A stretch of 64,000 nt of DNA. Source: Pseudomonadota bacterium. Its GTDB lineage: Bacteria; Pseudomonadota; Gammaproteobacteria; Burkholderiales; Burkholderiaceae_C. The stretch's first letter is position 1. Each line of letters starts with the position of its first letter. Shown here piece by piece: positions 1-7,991 of the stretch. Both the position numbers and the translations under genes were made by a program. The notes below the pieces were generated by a model. The model was given only the letters and a program-made list of their open reading frames with translations, searched no databases and was not told the DNA's origin. The stretch is taken from NCBI GenBank assembly GCA_023442945.1, contig JAEZWW010000047.1:10522-74521 (forward strand), read 5' to 3'.

Positions 1-1
1 C

Positions 2-148
2 ATCGAGATCACCGCGACCGGCTTCGCGCCGTTGGTCCATACCGTGACCCAGGAATCGAGCGTCGCCGGGCCGCCCCAAGGCGCGAGGGCCCCCGCGGGG
101 GGCAGCGCAGGCGCGGCAGCGACAAGCGTGGGGGTCCGTTCATCATGA
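2..148 (+). CDS. hpaG: FAH-family isomerase/decarboxylase, 3' end only (probable upstream HpaG partner)
   Basis: Only the last 48 codons lie in the window. The start of the visible part, reading IEITATGFAPLVHTV, resembles the end of fumarylacetoacetate hydrolase-fold proteins, and the next gene ends in a comparable stretch (EIEGIGALHNTIVSE). In homoprotocatechuate pathways two such domains make up HpaG, the decarboxylase/isomerase acting after HpaE and HpaF. The stop codon TGA overlaps the next start as ATGA (145-148), which suggests translational coupling. The last 27 or so residues are rich in Gly, Ala, Pro and Ser and are encoded by repeat B rather than by a conserved domain. The family call rests on context and a short stretch of protein. 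Confidence 0.55.
   Translation: MEITATGFAPLVHTVTQESSVAGPPQGARAPAGGSAGAAATSVGVRSS
68..134 (+). repeat. Repeat B copy 1, translated as the C-terminal tail of the partial hpaG gene
   Basis: GC-rich element containing GGGCCGCCCCAAGG and a CCCCCGCGGGG palindrome, ending near CAAGCGTGGGGG. The same blocks recur at 28509-28552 inside the acyl-CoA carboxylase gene. Here it forms the end of the upstream reading frame and runs up to about 10 bases before the hpaG start at 145. Confidence 0.6.
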
Positions 149-942
149 AGCACGCCCGCATCGCCTGGTCTGGCGCCGTGCACGACGCCATCGTCGTTGA
201 AGGCCAACTTCAATTGCTGACGCCCGGCCTGCGCGGCCAGCGCGTCGGTTTTGACGACGTGGTCTGGCTGCCCCCGCTCACGCCCACGCCGCCGCACCGC
301 CCGCGCAGCGTGCTGGCGCTGGCCATCAACTACGCCGACCACGCCAAGGAACTCGCCTTCAAGCCGCCCGAAGAGCCGCTGGCCTTCGCCAAAAGCGCGT
401 CGTCGCTCGTCGGCCACCGCGCCCGCACCGTGCGCCCTGACGGCGTGGAGAACATGCACTACGAATGCGAGCTGGCCGTGGTCATCGGCCGCGAAGCGCG
501 CCGCGTGAAGAAGGACGACGCTTACGACTTCGTGCGCGGCTACACCGTGGCCAACGACTACGCCATCCGCGACTACCTGGAAAACTGGTACCGCCCCAAC
601 CTGCGCGTGAAGAACCGCGCCACCTGCACGCCCATCGGCCCCTGGCTGGTCGACGCGGCCGACGTGGCCGACCCGATGCGCCTGGCGCTGCGCACCACGG
701 TCAACGGCCAGGTCACGCAGCAGGGCACGACGGCCGACATGGTGTTCGACGTCGCCACGCTGATCGAATACTTCAGCAGCTTCATGACGCTGTACCCCGG
801 CGACCTCATCCTGACCGGCACGCCAGACGGCGTGGTCAACTGCCCGGTCGGCAGCGAAGTCGTGTGTGAGATCGAGGGCATCGGCGCCTTGCACAACACC
901 ATCGTTTCTGAACCCAATCGGGCGCCAGCCCTAGTCCCATAA
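145..942 (+). CDS. hpaG: FAH-family 2-hydroxyhepta-2,4-diene-1,7-dioate isomerase / OPET decarboxylase subunit
   Basis: 265 residues with the fumarylacetoacetate hydrolase fold. The visible signature runs from LALAINYADHAKE through YECELAVVIGREA (metal-ligand Glu residues), GYTVANDYAIRDY and ILTGTPDGV. In the HPA pathway this enzyme decarboxylates 5-oxopent-3-ene-1,2,5-tricarboxylate and isomerises the product to the substrate of HpaH; it is cytosolic and needs Mg or Mn. Enteric bacteria have both halves in one polypeptide, while many betaproteobacteria have two genes, as seems to be the case here. The start overlaps the previous stop (ATGA) and hpaE follows after 12 bases, so one transcript is likely. 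The FAH family is certain; the exact step is inferred from the operon. Confidence 0.85.
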   Translation: MKHARIAWSGAVHDAIVVEGQLQLLTPGLRGQRVGFDDVVWLPPLTPTPPHRPRSVLALAINYADHAKELAFKPPEEPLAFAKSASSLVGHRARTVRPDGVENMHYECELAVVIGREARRVKKDDAYDFVRGYTVANDYAIRDYLENWYRPNLRVKNRATCTPIGPWLVDAADVADPMRLALRTTVNGQVTQQGTTADMVFDVATLIEYFSSFMTLYPGDLILTGTPDGVVNCPVGSEVVCEIEGIGALHNTIVSEPNRAPALVP

Positions 943-954
943 GCGCGAGCAGCT

Positions 955-2430
955 ATGAAAATTGATCATTTGATCGACGGCAAACCGGTCGCCAGCGATA
1001 CCTACTTTGAAACCGTCAACCCGGCCACGCAGGCCGTGCTGGCCGAAGTCGCCGCCGGGGGCGAGGCCGAGGTGAACGCCGCCGTGGCCGCCGCCAAGGC
1101 CGCCTTCCCGAAGTGGGCCGGCCTGCCCGCGACCGAGCGCGCCAAGAAGATCCGCGCCTTGGGCGAGCTGATCGCCAAGCATGTGCCCGAGATCGCCAAG
1201 ACCGAGACCGACGACACCGGCCAGACCATCAGCCAGACCGGCAAGCAGCTGGTGCCGCGCGCGGCCGATAACTTCAGCTACTTCGCCGAGATGTGCACGC
1301 GTGTGGACGGCCACACCTACCCCACGCCCACGCACCTGAACTACACGCTGTTCCACCCGGTGGGCGTGTGCGCGCTGATCAGCCCGTGGAACGTGCCCTT
1401 CATGACCGGCACCTGGAAGGTCGCGCCCTGCCTGGCCTTTGGCAACACCGCGGTGCTGAAGATGAGCGAGCTGTCGCCGCTGACCGCGTCGCGCCTGGGC
1501 GAGCTGGCGCTGGAAGCCGGTATCCCCGCCGGCGTGCTGAACCTGGTGCACGGCTACGGCAAGGAAGCGGGCGAGCCGCTGTGCGCCCACCCCGACGTGC
1601 GCGCCATCAGCTTCACCGGGTCGACTGCCACCGGCAACCGCATCGTCAAGACCGCGGGCCTGAAAAAGTTCAGCATGGAGCTGGGCGGCAAATCGCCCTT
1701 CGTCATCTTTGAAGACGCCGATCTGGACCGCGCCCTGGATGCGGCCGTGTTCATGATCTTCAGCAACAACGGCGAGCGCTGCACCGCCGGCAGCCGCATC
1801 CTGGTACAGCAAAGCATCTACGCCGACTTTGCCGCCAAGTTTGCCGAGCGCGCCAAGAAGATCGCCGTGGGCGACCCGCAGGATGAGAAGACCATCATCG
1901 GTCCGATGATCAGCCAAGGCCATTTGTCCAAGGTGCGCAGCTACATCGACCTGGGGCCGAAAGAAGGCGCCACGCTGCTGTGTGGCGGTATCGACCGGCC
2001 GTCGTACGCGCCCGAGCTGCCCGCGCACGTCGCCAAGGGCAACTTCGTGTGGCCCACCGTATTTGCCGACGTCGACAACAAGATGCGCATCGCGCAGGAA
2101 GAAATCTTTGGCCCGGTGGCCTGCCTGATCCCGTTCAAGGACGAGGCCGACGCGATTGAAAAGGCCAACGACATCGACTACGGCCTGTCCAGCTACGTCT
2201 GGAGCGAGAACATCGGCCGCGCCCACCGCGTGGCCGCCGCCATCGAAGCCGGCATGTGCTTCGTCAACAGCCAGAACGTGCGCGACCTGCGCCAGCCCTT
2301 CGGCGGCACCAAGGCCTCGGGAACAGGCCGCGAAGGCGGGACCTGGAGCTACGAAGTCTTTCTGGAGCCGAAGAACATCGCGGTGTCGATGGGGGGGCAT
2401 CACATTCCGCATTGGGGCGGCACCCCCTGA
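955..2430 (+). CDS. hpaE: 5-carboxymethyl-2-hydroxymuconate semialdehyde dehydrogenase
   Basis: 491-residue NAD-dependent aldehyde dehydrogenase that oxidises the ring-cleavage semialdehyde formed by HpaD. The oxyanion-site Asn lies in SPWNVPFM, the general base Glu242 in MELGGKSP, the catalytic Cys276 in NNGERCTAGSR, and the late motif EEIFGPV is present. Length and order match HpaE proteins. The last residues (HHIPHWGGTP) run into repeat C: the final codons and the TGA stop lie in the first bases of that repeat, so the natural C-terminus may have been altered slightly. It sits between hpaG and an unexpected nitrilase gene, whereas hpaD follows directly in the usual arrangement. Confidence 0.93.
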   Translation: MKIDHLIDGKPVASDTYFETVNPATQAVLAEVAAGGEAEVNAAVAAAKAAFPKWAGLPATERAKKIRALGELIAKHVPEIAKTETDDTGQTISQTGKQLVPRAADNFSYFAEMCTRVDGHTYPTPTHLNYTLFHPVGVCALISPWNVPFMTGTWKVAPCLAFGNTAVLKMSELSPLTASRLGELALEAGIPAGVLNLVHGYGKEAGEPLCAHPDVRAISFTGSTATGNRIVKTAGLKKFSMELGGKSPFVIFEDADLDRALDAAVFMIFSNNGERCTAGSRILVQQSIYADFAAKFAERAKKIAVGDPQDEKTIIGPMISQGHLSKVRSYIDLGPKEGATLLCGGIDRPSYAPELPAHVAKGNFVWPTVFADVDNKMRIAQEEIFGPVACLIPFKDEADAIEKANDIDYGLSSYVWSENIGRAHRVAAAIEAGMCFVNSQNVRDLRQPFGGTKASGTGREGGTWSYEVFLEPKNIAVSMGGHHIPHWGGTP

Positions 2431-2545
2431 GGCGCTGACGCGCCTTCCCCCTCTCCTGTGGGAGGGGGACAACGCCAGTTCCCGGCGCAGGTCCGGGAAC
2501 GGCGTTCGCTGATTCGGCCTGCTCCGCGGCCATCTGACCAAATGG
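2420..2545 (+). repeat. Repeat C copy 1, hairpin-rich, at the hpaE stop codon
   Basis: It contains, in order, GAGGCGCTGACGCGCCTT, a CCCCCTCTCC...GGAGGGGG hairpin, a CCCGG...CCGGG hairpin, and GGCCTGCTCCGCGGCC. Copies 2 (4526-4675) and 3 (12634-12745) have the same blocks in the same order, and all start at the end of a + strand gene. Possible roles are transcript 3'-end formation or mRNA protection inside an operon. Confidence 0.75.
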
Positions 2546-2582
2546 CGGCGGATTTGAGATCACTAGAAACAGGAGACAGGCA

Positions 2583-3554
2583 ATGAGCAAGAGCAACAAC
2601 AAAGTGACCGCCGCGGTGGTGCAGACCTCGTCGGTGCTGTTTGACACGCCGGCCACGGTGGAGCGCGCGCTGGCGCTGATGGCGCAGGCGGCGCAGCGGG
2701 GGGCGAAGGTATTGGTGTTTCCGGAGGCCTTCATCGGCGGCTACCCGAAGGGCGCGGACTTTCACATCTACCTGGGTGCGCGCACGCCGGAAGGCCGGGC
2801 GGACTACAAGCGCTATTTCGATGCGGCCGTCAGCGTGGACGGGCCCGAGATCGCGGCCATGGCGCAGGCCGCCGCGCAGTGGGGCATGCACGTGTGCGTC
2901 GGCATCATCGAACGCGATGGCGGCACGCTGTACTGCACCGCCGTGTACCTGGGCCCGGACGGCCGAGTATTGGGCAAGCACCGCAAGCTGATGCCCACGG
3001 CGCTGGAGCGCCTGGTCTGGGGCTTTGGCGACGGCTCCACGCTGCAGGCGGTCGACACGCCCTACGGCAAGCTGGGCGCCGTGATCTGCTGGGAAAACTA
3101 CATGCCCGCGCTGCGCCTGGCCATGTACCAGCAGCGCGTGGCGATCTACTGCGCGCCGACCGCGGACGACCGCGACAGCTGGATCTCCACCATGCAGCAC
3201 ATTGCGCTGGAAGGGCGCTGCTTTGTGCTGTCGGCCTGCCAGCACCTGCGCCGCAAGGACTTCCCGGCCGACGTGCACAACCGCCTGCCCGAAGCGCCCG
3301 AAGGCGTGCTGATGCGCGGCGGCAGCGTGATCATCGATCCGCTGGGCCGCGTGTTGGCCGGCCCGCTGTACGCCGAAGACGGCATCCTCACGGCCGAGCT
3401 GGACCTGGACGTGATCCCCATGGCGCAAATGGATTTCGACCCCGTCGGCCACTACGCGCGGCCCGACGTCTTTTCGCTGCAGGTCAACAGCGCCCCGCAG
3501 CGCGCGGTGCATTTCACCGCCCCCCTTCAAGGAGAACCCCATGACCTCGACTGA
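2583..3554 (+). CDS. Nitrilase (carbon-nitrogen hydrolase superfamily), likely arylacetonitrilase type
   Basis: 323 residues with the full nitrilase triad: Glu48 in VFPEAFIGGYPKG, Lys135 in KHRKLMPT, Cys169 in VICWENYMP; the second glutamate Glu142 follows the lysine. The CWENYMP form is typical of true nitrilases (nitrile to acid plus ammonia) rather than of amidases or carbamoylputrescine hydrolases. A good Shine-Dalgarno (AGGAGA) precedes the ATG. It lies between hpaE and hpaD and overlaps the Bug gene by 14 bases. Inference: it may convert 4-hydroxyphenylacetonitrile or a similar arylacetonitrile into the arylacetate fed into this pathway. The substrate cannot be read from sequence. Repeat C lies on both sides of the nitrilase-Bug pair, which suggests later insertion into the operon. 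Confidence 0.88.
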   Translation: MSKSNNKVTAAVVQTSSVLFDTPATVERALALMAQAAQRGAKVLVFPEAFIGGYPKGADFHIYLGARTPEGRADYKRYFDAAVSVDGPEIAAMAQAAAQWGMHVCVGIIERDGGTLYCTAVYLGPDGRVLGKHRKLMPTALERLVWGFGDGSTLQAVDTPYGKLGAVICWENYMPALRLAMYQQRVAIYCAPTADDRDSWISTMQHIALEGRCFVLSACQHLRRKDFPADVHNRLPEAPEGVLMRGGSVIIDPLGRVLAGPLYAEDGILTAELDLDVIPMAQMDFDPVGHYARPDVFSLQVNSAPQRAVHFTAPLQGEPHDLD

Positions 3555-4524
3555 CATTACCCGCCGCCGCATGCTGCAGGCTGGCGCTGCGGCCAGCGCG
3601 TTGCCGTGGCTGGCCAGCGCGCAGGCGCAAGGCCAATGGCCGACCAAGCCGCTGCGCATCGTCGTGCCCTTCACGCCCGGGGGAACGACCGATTTCGTCA
3701 CGCGTTTGGTCGCGGCCGAAACCAGCAAGATCCTCGGCCAGCCCATCGTGGTCGAGAACAAGCCCGGCGCCGGCACCGTCATTGGCGTGGACAGCATCGC
3801 CAAGTCCGCGCCCGACGGCTACAGCTTCGTCACCGTGGCCAACAGCTTCACGGTCAACCAGACGCTACTGAAAAAGCTGCCCTACGACACGCTGAAGGAC
3901 CTGCGCCCCGTCGCGCTCATGGGCCTGTCGGAACACGTGCTGGCCACTTACCCCGCCAGCGGCTTGAAGTCGGTCGCCGACATCGTGGCGCAGGCCAAGG
4001 CGGGCAAGAAGCTCAGCTACGCGTCGTTCGGCCAAGGCACCTCCGCGCACCTGGCGGGCGAGATGCTCAACAGCCAGCTGGGGCTGGACCTGGTGCACGT
4101 GCCCTACAAGGGCCAGGCGCCGGCGTTGAACGATTTGCTGGGCGGCCAGGTGTCGATGATGTTCGGCAACTGGCCAGAATTCCGCGGTCACGTCGAAGCC
4201 GGCAAGCTGGTGGCCATCGGCATGGCGACGGCCAAGCGATCGGTCTATGCCCCCAACATCCCGACGCTGGCGGAGCAGGGCGTGGACGTCGTGTCGAATT
4301 CGTGGAACGGCCTGCTGGCGCCCGCGGGCGTGCCGGACGAGGTCGTGCAACGCATGAACGCCGCCGTGAACCAAGCCATGCAGACGCCCGCCGTGACGGA
4401 GGCCTTCAAGAAAGGCGGCATTGCCGCCAAGTCGGGCACGCCGGCGCAGTTTGCCGACTTCATCCGCAGCGAGACCGCGCGCTACGCCGAGGTGATTCGC
4501 AAGGCGGGGATCACGGCGGAGTGA
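3541..4524 (+). CDS. Bug/TctC-family tripartite tricarboxylate transporter binding protein
   Basis: 327 residues. The N-terminus has a twin-arginine-like motif (TRRRMLQAG) followed by a hydrophobic stretch and an Ala-x-Ala cleavage site near ASAQAQG, so export to the periplasm, perhaps by Tat, is likely. The mature part opens with KPLRIVVPFTPGGTTDFVTR, the hallmark of Bug receptors, which bind carboxylates or aromatic acids. No TctA/TctB membrane genes are nearby; orphan Bug receptors are common in Comamonadaceae. The 14-base overlap with the nitrilase gene suggests joint expression and perhaps capture of the nitrile or its acid product. Repeat C starts just after the stop. Confidence 0.9.
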   Translation: MTSTDITRRRMLQAGAAASALPWLASAQAQGQWPTKPLRIVVPFTPGGTTDFVTRLVAAETSKILGQPIVVENKPGAGTVIGVDSIAKSAPDGYSFVTVANSFTVNQTLLKKLPYDTLKDLRPVALMGLSEHVLATYPASGLKSVADIVAQAKAGKKLSYASFGQGTSAHLAGEMLNSQLGLDLVHVPYKGQAPALNDLLGGQVSMMFGNWPEFRGHVEAGKLVAIGMATAKRSVYAPNIPTLAEQGVDVVSNSWNGLLAPAGVPDEVVQRMNAAVNQAMQTPAVTEAFKKGGIAAKSGTPAQFADFIRSETARYAEVIRKAGITAE

Positions 4525-4525
4525 T

Positions 4526-4675
4526 GGGACACCCCCCTGAGGCGCTGATGCGCCTTCCCCCCTCTCTCTTCGCGCTGCGCGCTGCGGGAGGGGGGACAAC
4601 GCCAGTGCCCGGCGCAGGTCCGGGCACGGCGTTTGCTGGGGCGGGCCGCTTCGCGGCCACGCGTCCCAGCAGCTG
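4526..4675 (+). repeat. Repeat C copy 2, between the Bug gene and hpaD
   Basis: Same modules as copy 1 with an expanded second hairpin (extra CGCGCTGCGCGCTGCG). The CCCGG...CCGGG stem is extended to GTGCCCGG...CCGGGCAC, 8 perfect pairs. It starts within two bases of the Bug stop codon and ends 38 bases before the hpaD start. Confidence 0.75.
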
Positions 4676-4713
4676 ACCGGTCGTTGATTTCACGGACTTC
4701 ACGGAGACACACC

Positions 4714-5637
4714 ATGGGCAAACTGGCTCTGGCCGCCAAGATCACCCACGTGCCGAGCATGTACCTGAGCGAGCTGCCAGGTCCGCGCCAGGGCACGCGG
4801 CAGGACGCGATCGACGGTCACAAGGAAATCGGGCGGCGTTGCCGCGAGCTGGGCGTGGACACCATTGTGGTGTTCGACACGCACTGGTTGGTCAACGCCA
4901 ACTACCACATCAACTGCGCGCCGCACTGGGAAGGCACCTACACCAGCAACGAGCTGCCGCACTTCATCCGCAACATGGGCTTTGCCTGCCCCAGCAACCC
5001 CGAGCTGGGGCGGCTGCTGGCGCAGGTCTGCAACGAACACGGGGTGGAAACGTTGGCGCATGACGCCACCACGCTCGGCCCCGAATACGGCACCCTGGTG
5101 CCGATGCGCTACATGAACGCGGACCAGCACTTCAAGGCGATTTGCGTGTCGGCCCTGTGCACCAGCCACTACCTGAACGATAGCGCCCGCTTGGGCTGGG
5201 CCATGCGCGAGGCGGTGGAAAAGCATTACGACGGCACCGTCGCCTTCTTCGCCAGCGGCTCGCTGTCGCACCGCTTTGCGCAAAACGGTCTGGCGCCCGA
5301 ATTCGCGTTCAAAGTCTGGAGCCCCTTCCTCGAGCGGCTCGACCATGACGTGGTCGGCATGTGGCAGCGCGGCGAATGGGCCGACTTCTGCGCCATGCTG
5401 CCCGAGTACGCCAGCAAGGGCCACGGCGAAGGCTTCATGCACGACACCGCCATGCTGCTGGGCGCCCTGGGCTGGTCCGCCTACGACGGCAAGGCCGACG
5501 TCGTCACACCGTACTTCGGCGCGTCCGGCACCGGCCAGATCAACGCCGTCTTTCCCGTCACGCCGCAAGACGGCAGCGCCGTGCCGCAGCCCGAAGCCTC
5601 GCGCGCGGGCAGCTACCGCGCGTTCCCGCGGCTGTAA
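4714..5637 (+). CDS. hpaD: Homoprotocatechuate (3,4-dihydroxyphenylacetate) 2,3-dioxygenase
   Basis: 307 residues. This is the extradiol ring-cleavage enzyme of the LigB/class III type that opens 3,4-dihydroxyphenylacetate to 5-carboxymethyl-2-hydroxymuconate semialdehyde. The sequence closely follows enterobacterial HpaD from the first residues: MGKLALAAKITHVPSMYLSE, VFDTHWLVNANYHINCA (histidines near the iron site), LVPMRYMN, ASGSLSHRF, and GTGQINAVFP at the end. The reading frame stays open upstream, but the ATG at 4714 is chosen because it matches the family N-terminus and has a GGAGA just before it. Iron(II) enzyme, cytosolic. The next gene begins 14 bases after the stop. Confidence 0.95.
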   Translation: MGKLALAAKITHVPSMYLSELPGPRQGTRQDAIDGHKEIGRRCRELGVDTIVVFDTHWLVNANYHINCAPHWEGTYTSNELPHFIRNMGFACPSNPELGRLLAQVCNEHGVETLAHDATTLGPEYGTLVPMRYMNADQHFKAICVSALCTSHYLNDSARLGWAMREAVEKHYDGTVAFFASGSLSHRFAQNGLAPEFAFKVWSPFLERLDHDVVGMWQRGEWADFCAMLPEYASKGHGEGFMHDTAMLLGALGWSAYDGKADVVTPYFGASGTGQINAVFPVTPQDGSAVPQPEASRAGSYRAFPRL

Positions 5638-5651
5638 ACGGGGCAGCGCGC

Positions 5652-6110
5652 ATGCCGCACCTGGTCATCCTCTACACCGGCAACCTGGACGCCGTGGTCG
5701 ACATGCCGGCCCTGTGCCGCGACCTGGCCGACGCCATGATCGCCGTGCGCGACGAAGCCGGCACGCCCGTCTTCCCCGTTGGTGGCACGCGCGTGCTGGC
5801 TTACCCAGCCCCGCACTTCGCCGTGGCCGACGGTGGCGCGGCCGGGCGCGCGCAAGGCGCGGGCAAGACCGGCATCACCAGCGACGATCCGGGCGAATAC
5901 GGCTTCATGTACCTCAACCTGCGCGTGGGCCGCGGGCGCACCGCTGCTACACAAACAGAAGCTGGCCGCGCAATACTGGCTAGGGCCAGAGCCCGGTTGG
6001 ATGCGGTGATGGTGAACCGGCACATCGGCCTGACCTTCCAGATCGACGAAGGCCCTGAAGTGTTCGACGCCAAGCACAGCACCCTCCATCCGCTATTCAA
6101 GAAGAGCTGA
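5652..6110 (+). CDS. hpaF: 5-carboxymethyl-2-hydroxymuconate delta-isomerase with a repeat-encoded segment
   Basis: 152 residues; start MPHLVI with Pro2 (the catalytic base of this tautomerase-like family) next to the initiator Met. It is longer than the roughly 126-residue enteric HpaF, mainly because of a Gly/Ala-rich stretch around residues 66-80. The conserved C-terminal half is visible (YGFMYLNLRVGRGR, then DAVMVNRHIGLTFQIDE). Residues about 98-115 (TEAGRAILARARAR) are encoded by a copy of repeat A, yet by eye the spacing to the flanking conserved blocks matches enteric HpaF, so the repeat seems to have replaced rather than lengthened the segment. HpaH starts 3 bases after the stop. Confidence 0.88.
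   Translation: MPHLVILYTGNLDAVVDMPALCRDLADAMIAVRDEAGTPVFPVGGTRVLAYPAPHFAVADGGAAGRAQGAGKTGITSDDPGEYGFMYLNLRVGRGRTAATQTEAGRAILARARARLDAVMVNRHIGLTFQIDEGPEVFDAKHSTLHPLFKKS
5943..5995 (+). repeat. Repeat A inside hpaF (same sense as the gene)
   Basis: Contains ACAGAAGCTGGCCGCGCA and CTAGGGCCAGAGCCC, which match the repeat A blocks. Translated in frame as part of HpaF, in the same frame as the other sense-oriented copies. Confidence 0.7.
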
Positions 6111-6113
6111 CGC

Positions 6114-6929
6114 ATGCTGACCGACGTCCAAATCCAAGACCTCGCTGCCGAGCTGCAGCACAGCGAAACCTCGCGCGTGCAGGTCGAGCATTTTTCCAAG
6201 CGCTTCCCCGGCATGACGGTCGAGGACGGCTACCGCATCAGCCGAGCCTGGGTGGCGATGCAGCTGGCCGCGGGCCAGCGCGTGATCGGCCACAAGATCG
6301 GCCTGACCTCGCGCGCCATGCAGCAGGCTAGCCAGATCGACGAGCCGGACTACGGCACGCTGCTCGATTCCATGCTGTTCACCTGCACGCCCGGCCGGGT
6401 GCTGGACATCCCGTTCACGCGCTTCATCGCGCCGCGCGTCGAGGTGGAGTTGGCCTTCGTGCTGAAAGCCGATCTGGCCGGCCCGAACGTCGATGTCGAA
6501 CAGGTGCTGGCCGCCACCGACTACGTCACCCCCGCCATTGAAATCATCGATTCGCGCATCGAGCAGTTCGATCGCCACACCAAGGTCATGCGCAAGGTCT
6601 ACGACACCATCAGCGACAACGCCGCCAACGCCGCCATCGTGGTCGGCGCCGAGCGTGCCGACGCGCGCGCCACGAACAGGCCCTGGGTCGGCGCCATCCT
6701 GCGCCAGAACGGCGCGGTGGAAGAAACGGGTCTCGCCGCCGGCGTGCAGGGCGACCCGGCTATCGGCATCGCCTGGCTGGCCAACAAACTCGCGCCCTGG
6801 GGCGAATCCCTGAAGGCCGGGCAAACCGTGCTGGCCGGCTCGTTCACGCGGCCCGCGGCGGCCAAGCAGGGCGATGTGTTTGACGCCGATTACGGCCCGC
6901 TGGGTCGGCTGCAGTTCCGCTTTGTGTGA
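6114..6929 (+). CDS. hpaH: 2-oxo-hept-4-ene-1,7-dioate hydratase
   Basis: 271 residues, FAH-related hydratase fold as in MhpD/DmpE/HpaH. Motifs: VIGHKIGLTSRAMQ early on, then PRVEVELAFVLKADL with metal-binding Glu residues, PAIEIIDSRIEQFD, and VLAGSFTRPAAAKQGD. It hydrates the dienol acid from HpaG to 4-hydroxy-2-oxoheptanedioate, the substrate of HpaI; a divalent metal is needed. It starts 3 bases after the hpaF stop, and hpaI starts 13 bases after its own stop, so it belongs to the same transcript. Confidence 0.94.
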   Translation: MLTDVQIQDLAAELQHSETSRVQVEHFSKRFPGMTVEDGYRISRAWVAMQLAAGQRVIGHKIGLTSRAMQQASQIDEPDYGTLLDSMLFTCTPGRVLDIPFTRFIAPRVEVELAFVLKADLAGPNVDVEQVLAATDYVTPAIEIIDSRIEQFDRHTKVMRKVYDTISDNAANAAIVVGAERADARATNRPWVGAILRQNGAVEETGLAAGVQGDPAIGIAWLANKLAPWGESLKAGQTVLAGSFTRPAAAKQGDVFDADYGPLGRLQFRFV

Positions 6930-6942
6930 AGGAAGATCCAGC

Positions 6943-7770
6943 ATGAAAACACCCGTCAACACCTTCAAGCAAGCCCTCGCCGCCGGCGACGCGCAAATCG
7001 GCCTGTGGCTGGGCCTGGCCAGCGCCTATTCGGCCGAGATCTGCGCCGGCGCTGGTTTTGACTGGCTGCTGATCGATGGCGAACACGCGCCCAACGGCCT
7101 GACCGACGTGCTGTCGCAACTGCAGGCCATCGCCGCGTACCCCGACACGCACCCGATCGCGCGCGTGCCCATGGGCTACGGCCACCAGGGCGCGGTGCTG
7201 ATCAAGCAGTACCTGGACCTGGGCGTGCAAACCCTGCTGGTGCCCATGGTCGACACGGCCGAGCAGGCGGCCGAGCTGGTGCGTGCCACGCGCTACCCGC
7301 AGGACGACGGGCTGGGCGGCATCCGCGGCATGGCGGGCGCGCGCGCGTCGCGCTGGGGCCGCTACCCGCAGTACGTGAAAGAGGCCAATGAGCAGGTTTG
7401 CCTGCTGGTGCAGGCCGAGACCACCGAGGCGCTGCGCAACCTGGACGCCATCGCCGCTACGCCCGGCGTGCACGGCGTCTTCATCGGCCCGGCCGACTTG
7501 TCGGCGTCGATGGGCCACGTCGGCAACCCGGGTCACTCTGAAGTGCAGGCGGCGATCGAAGACGGTATCGCGCGTATCCGCCAGGCGGGCAAGGCGGCTG
7601 GCATCCTGACGTCGGACGAGGCGCAGGCGCGCCGCTACCTGGAGTTGGGCGCGCTGTTCGTGGCCGTAGGCCTGGACACGCAAATTTTGGTGCGCCAGAC
7701 CAGTGCGCTGGCGGCGCGTTTCAAGGACAGCGTCACGCCCGCTGTGGCCGCCAAGGCAAGTGTTTACTAA
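6943..7770 (+). CDS. hpaI: 4-hydroxy-2-oxoheptanedioate aldolase
   Basis: 275 residues, class II HpcH/HpaI aldolase. Visible motifs are GLWLGLASAYSAEICAGAG, FDWLLIDGEHAPN (active-site His), ARVPMG (Arg), LVPMVDTAEQA, VQAETTEAL (metal Glu) and FIGPADLSASMG (metal Asp). It cleaves the hydratase product to pyruvate and succinate semialdehyde, completing the visible pathway. The ATG at 6943 is chosen because it follows GGAAGAT and matches the family N-terminus, although the frame is open upstream. Last gene of the hpa cluster seen here; no clear terminator follows. Confidence 0.94.
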   Translation: MKTPVNTFKQALAAGDAQIGLWLGLASAYSAEICAGAGFDWLLIDGEHAPNGLTDVLSQLQAIAAYPDTHPIARVPMGYGHQGAVLIKQYLDLGVQTLLVPMVDTAEQAAELVRATRYPQDDGLGGIRGMAGARASRWGRYPQYVKEANEQVCLLVQAETTEALRNLDAIAATPGVHGVFIGPADLSASMGHVGNPGHSEVQAAIEDGIARIRQAGKAAGILTSDEAQARRYLELGALFVAVGLDTQILVRQTSALAARFKDSVTPAVAAKASVY

Positions 7771-7991
7771 TGAAACATGTTGGAGAGGACGACCCGCCAT
7801 AGACTGGGCGCAACCTTTGACTGCTGGCGTTCTCAGCGTGGCCCAGGACGTCGGCTCTACAACGCTGTTGGCCGGAAGGTTCGGGGACGCGCTTCCTGTG
7901 TCCCAGGCCGATTCGGGCAGGGCCGCCGAACCCCCCAGTCACAGCTGCCCCAGGCCACCGTCCCGACAACTCTTTGGTCCAGGAGCCTGCC

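Noticed and set aside
931..2541. Minus-strand frame of about 536 codons opposite hpaE
   Set aside because: Shadow of hpaE, which has an intact aldehyde dehydrogenase active site.
2583..3554. Assigning the nitrilase-family protein as N-carbamoylputrescine amidase or an aliphatic amidase
   Set aside because: CWENYMP around the catalytic Cys and the context fit nitrilases better; no polyamine genes nearby.
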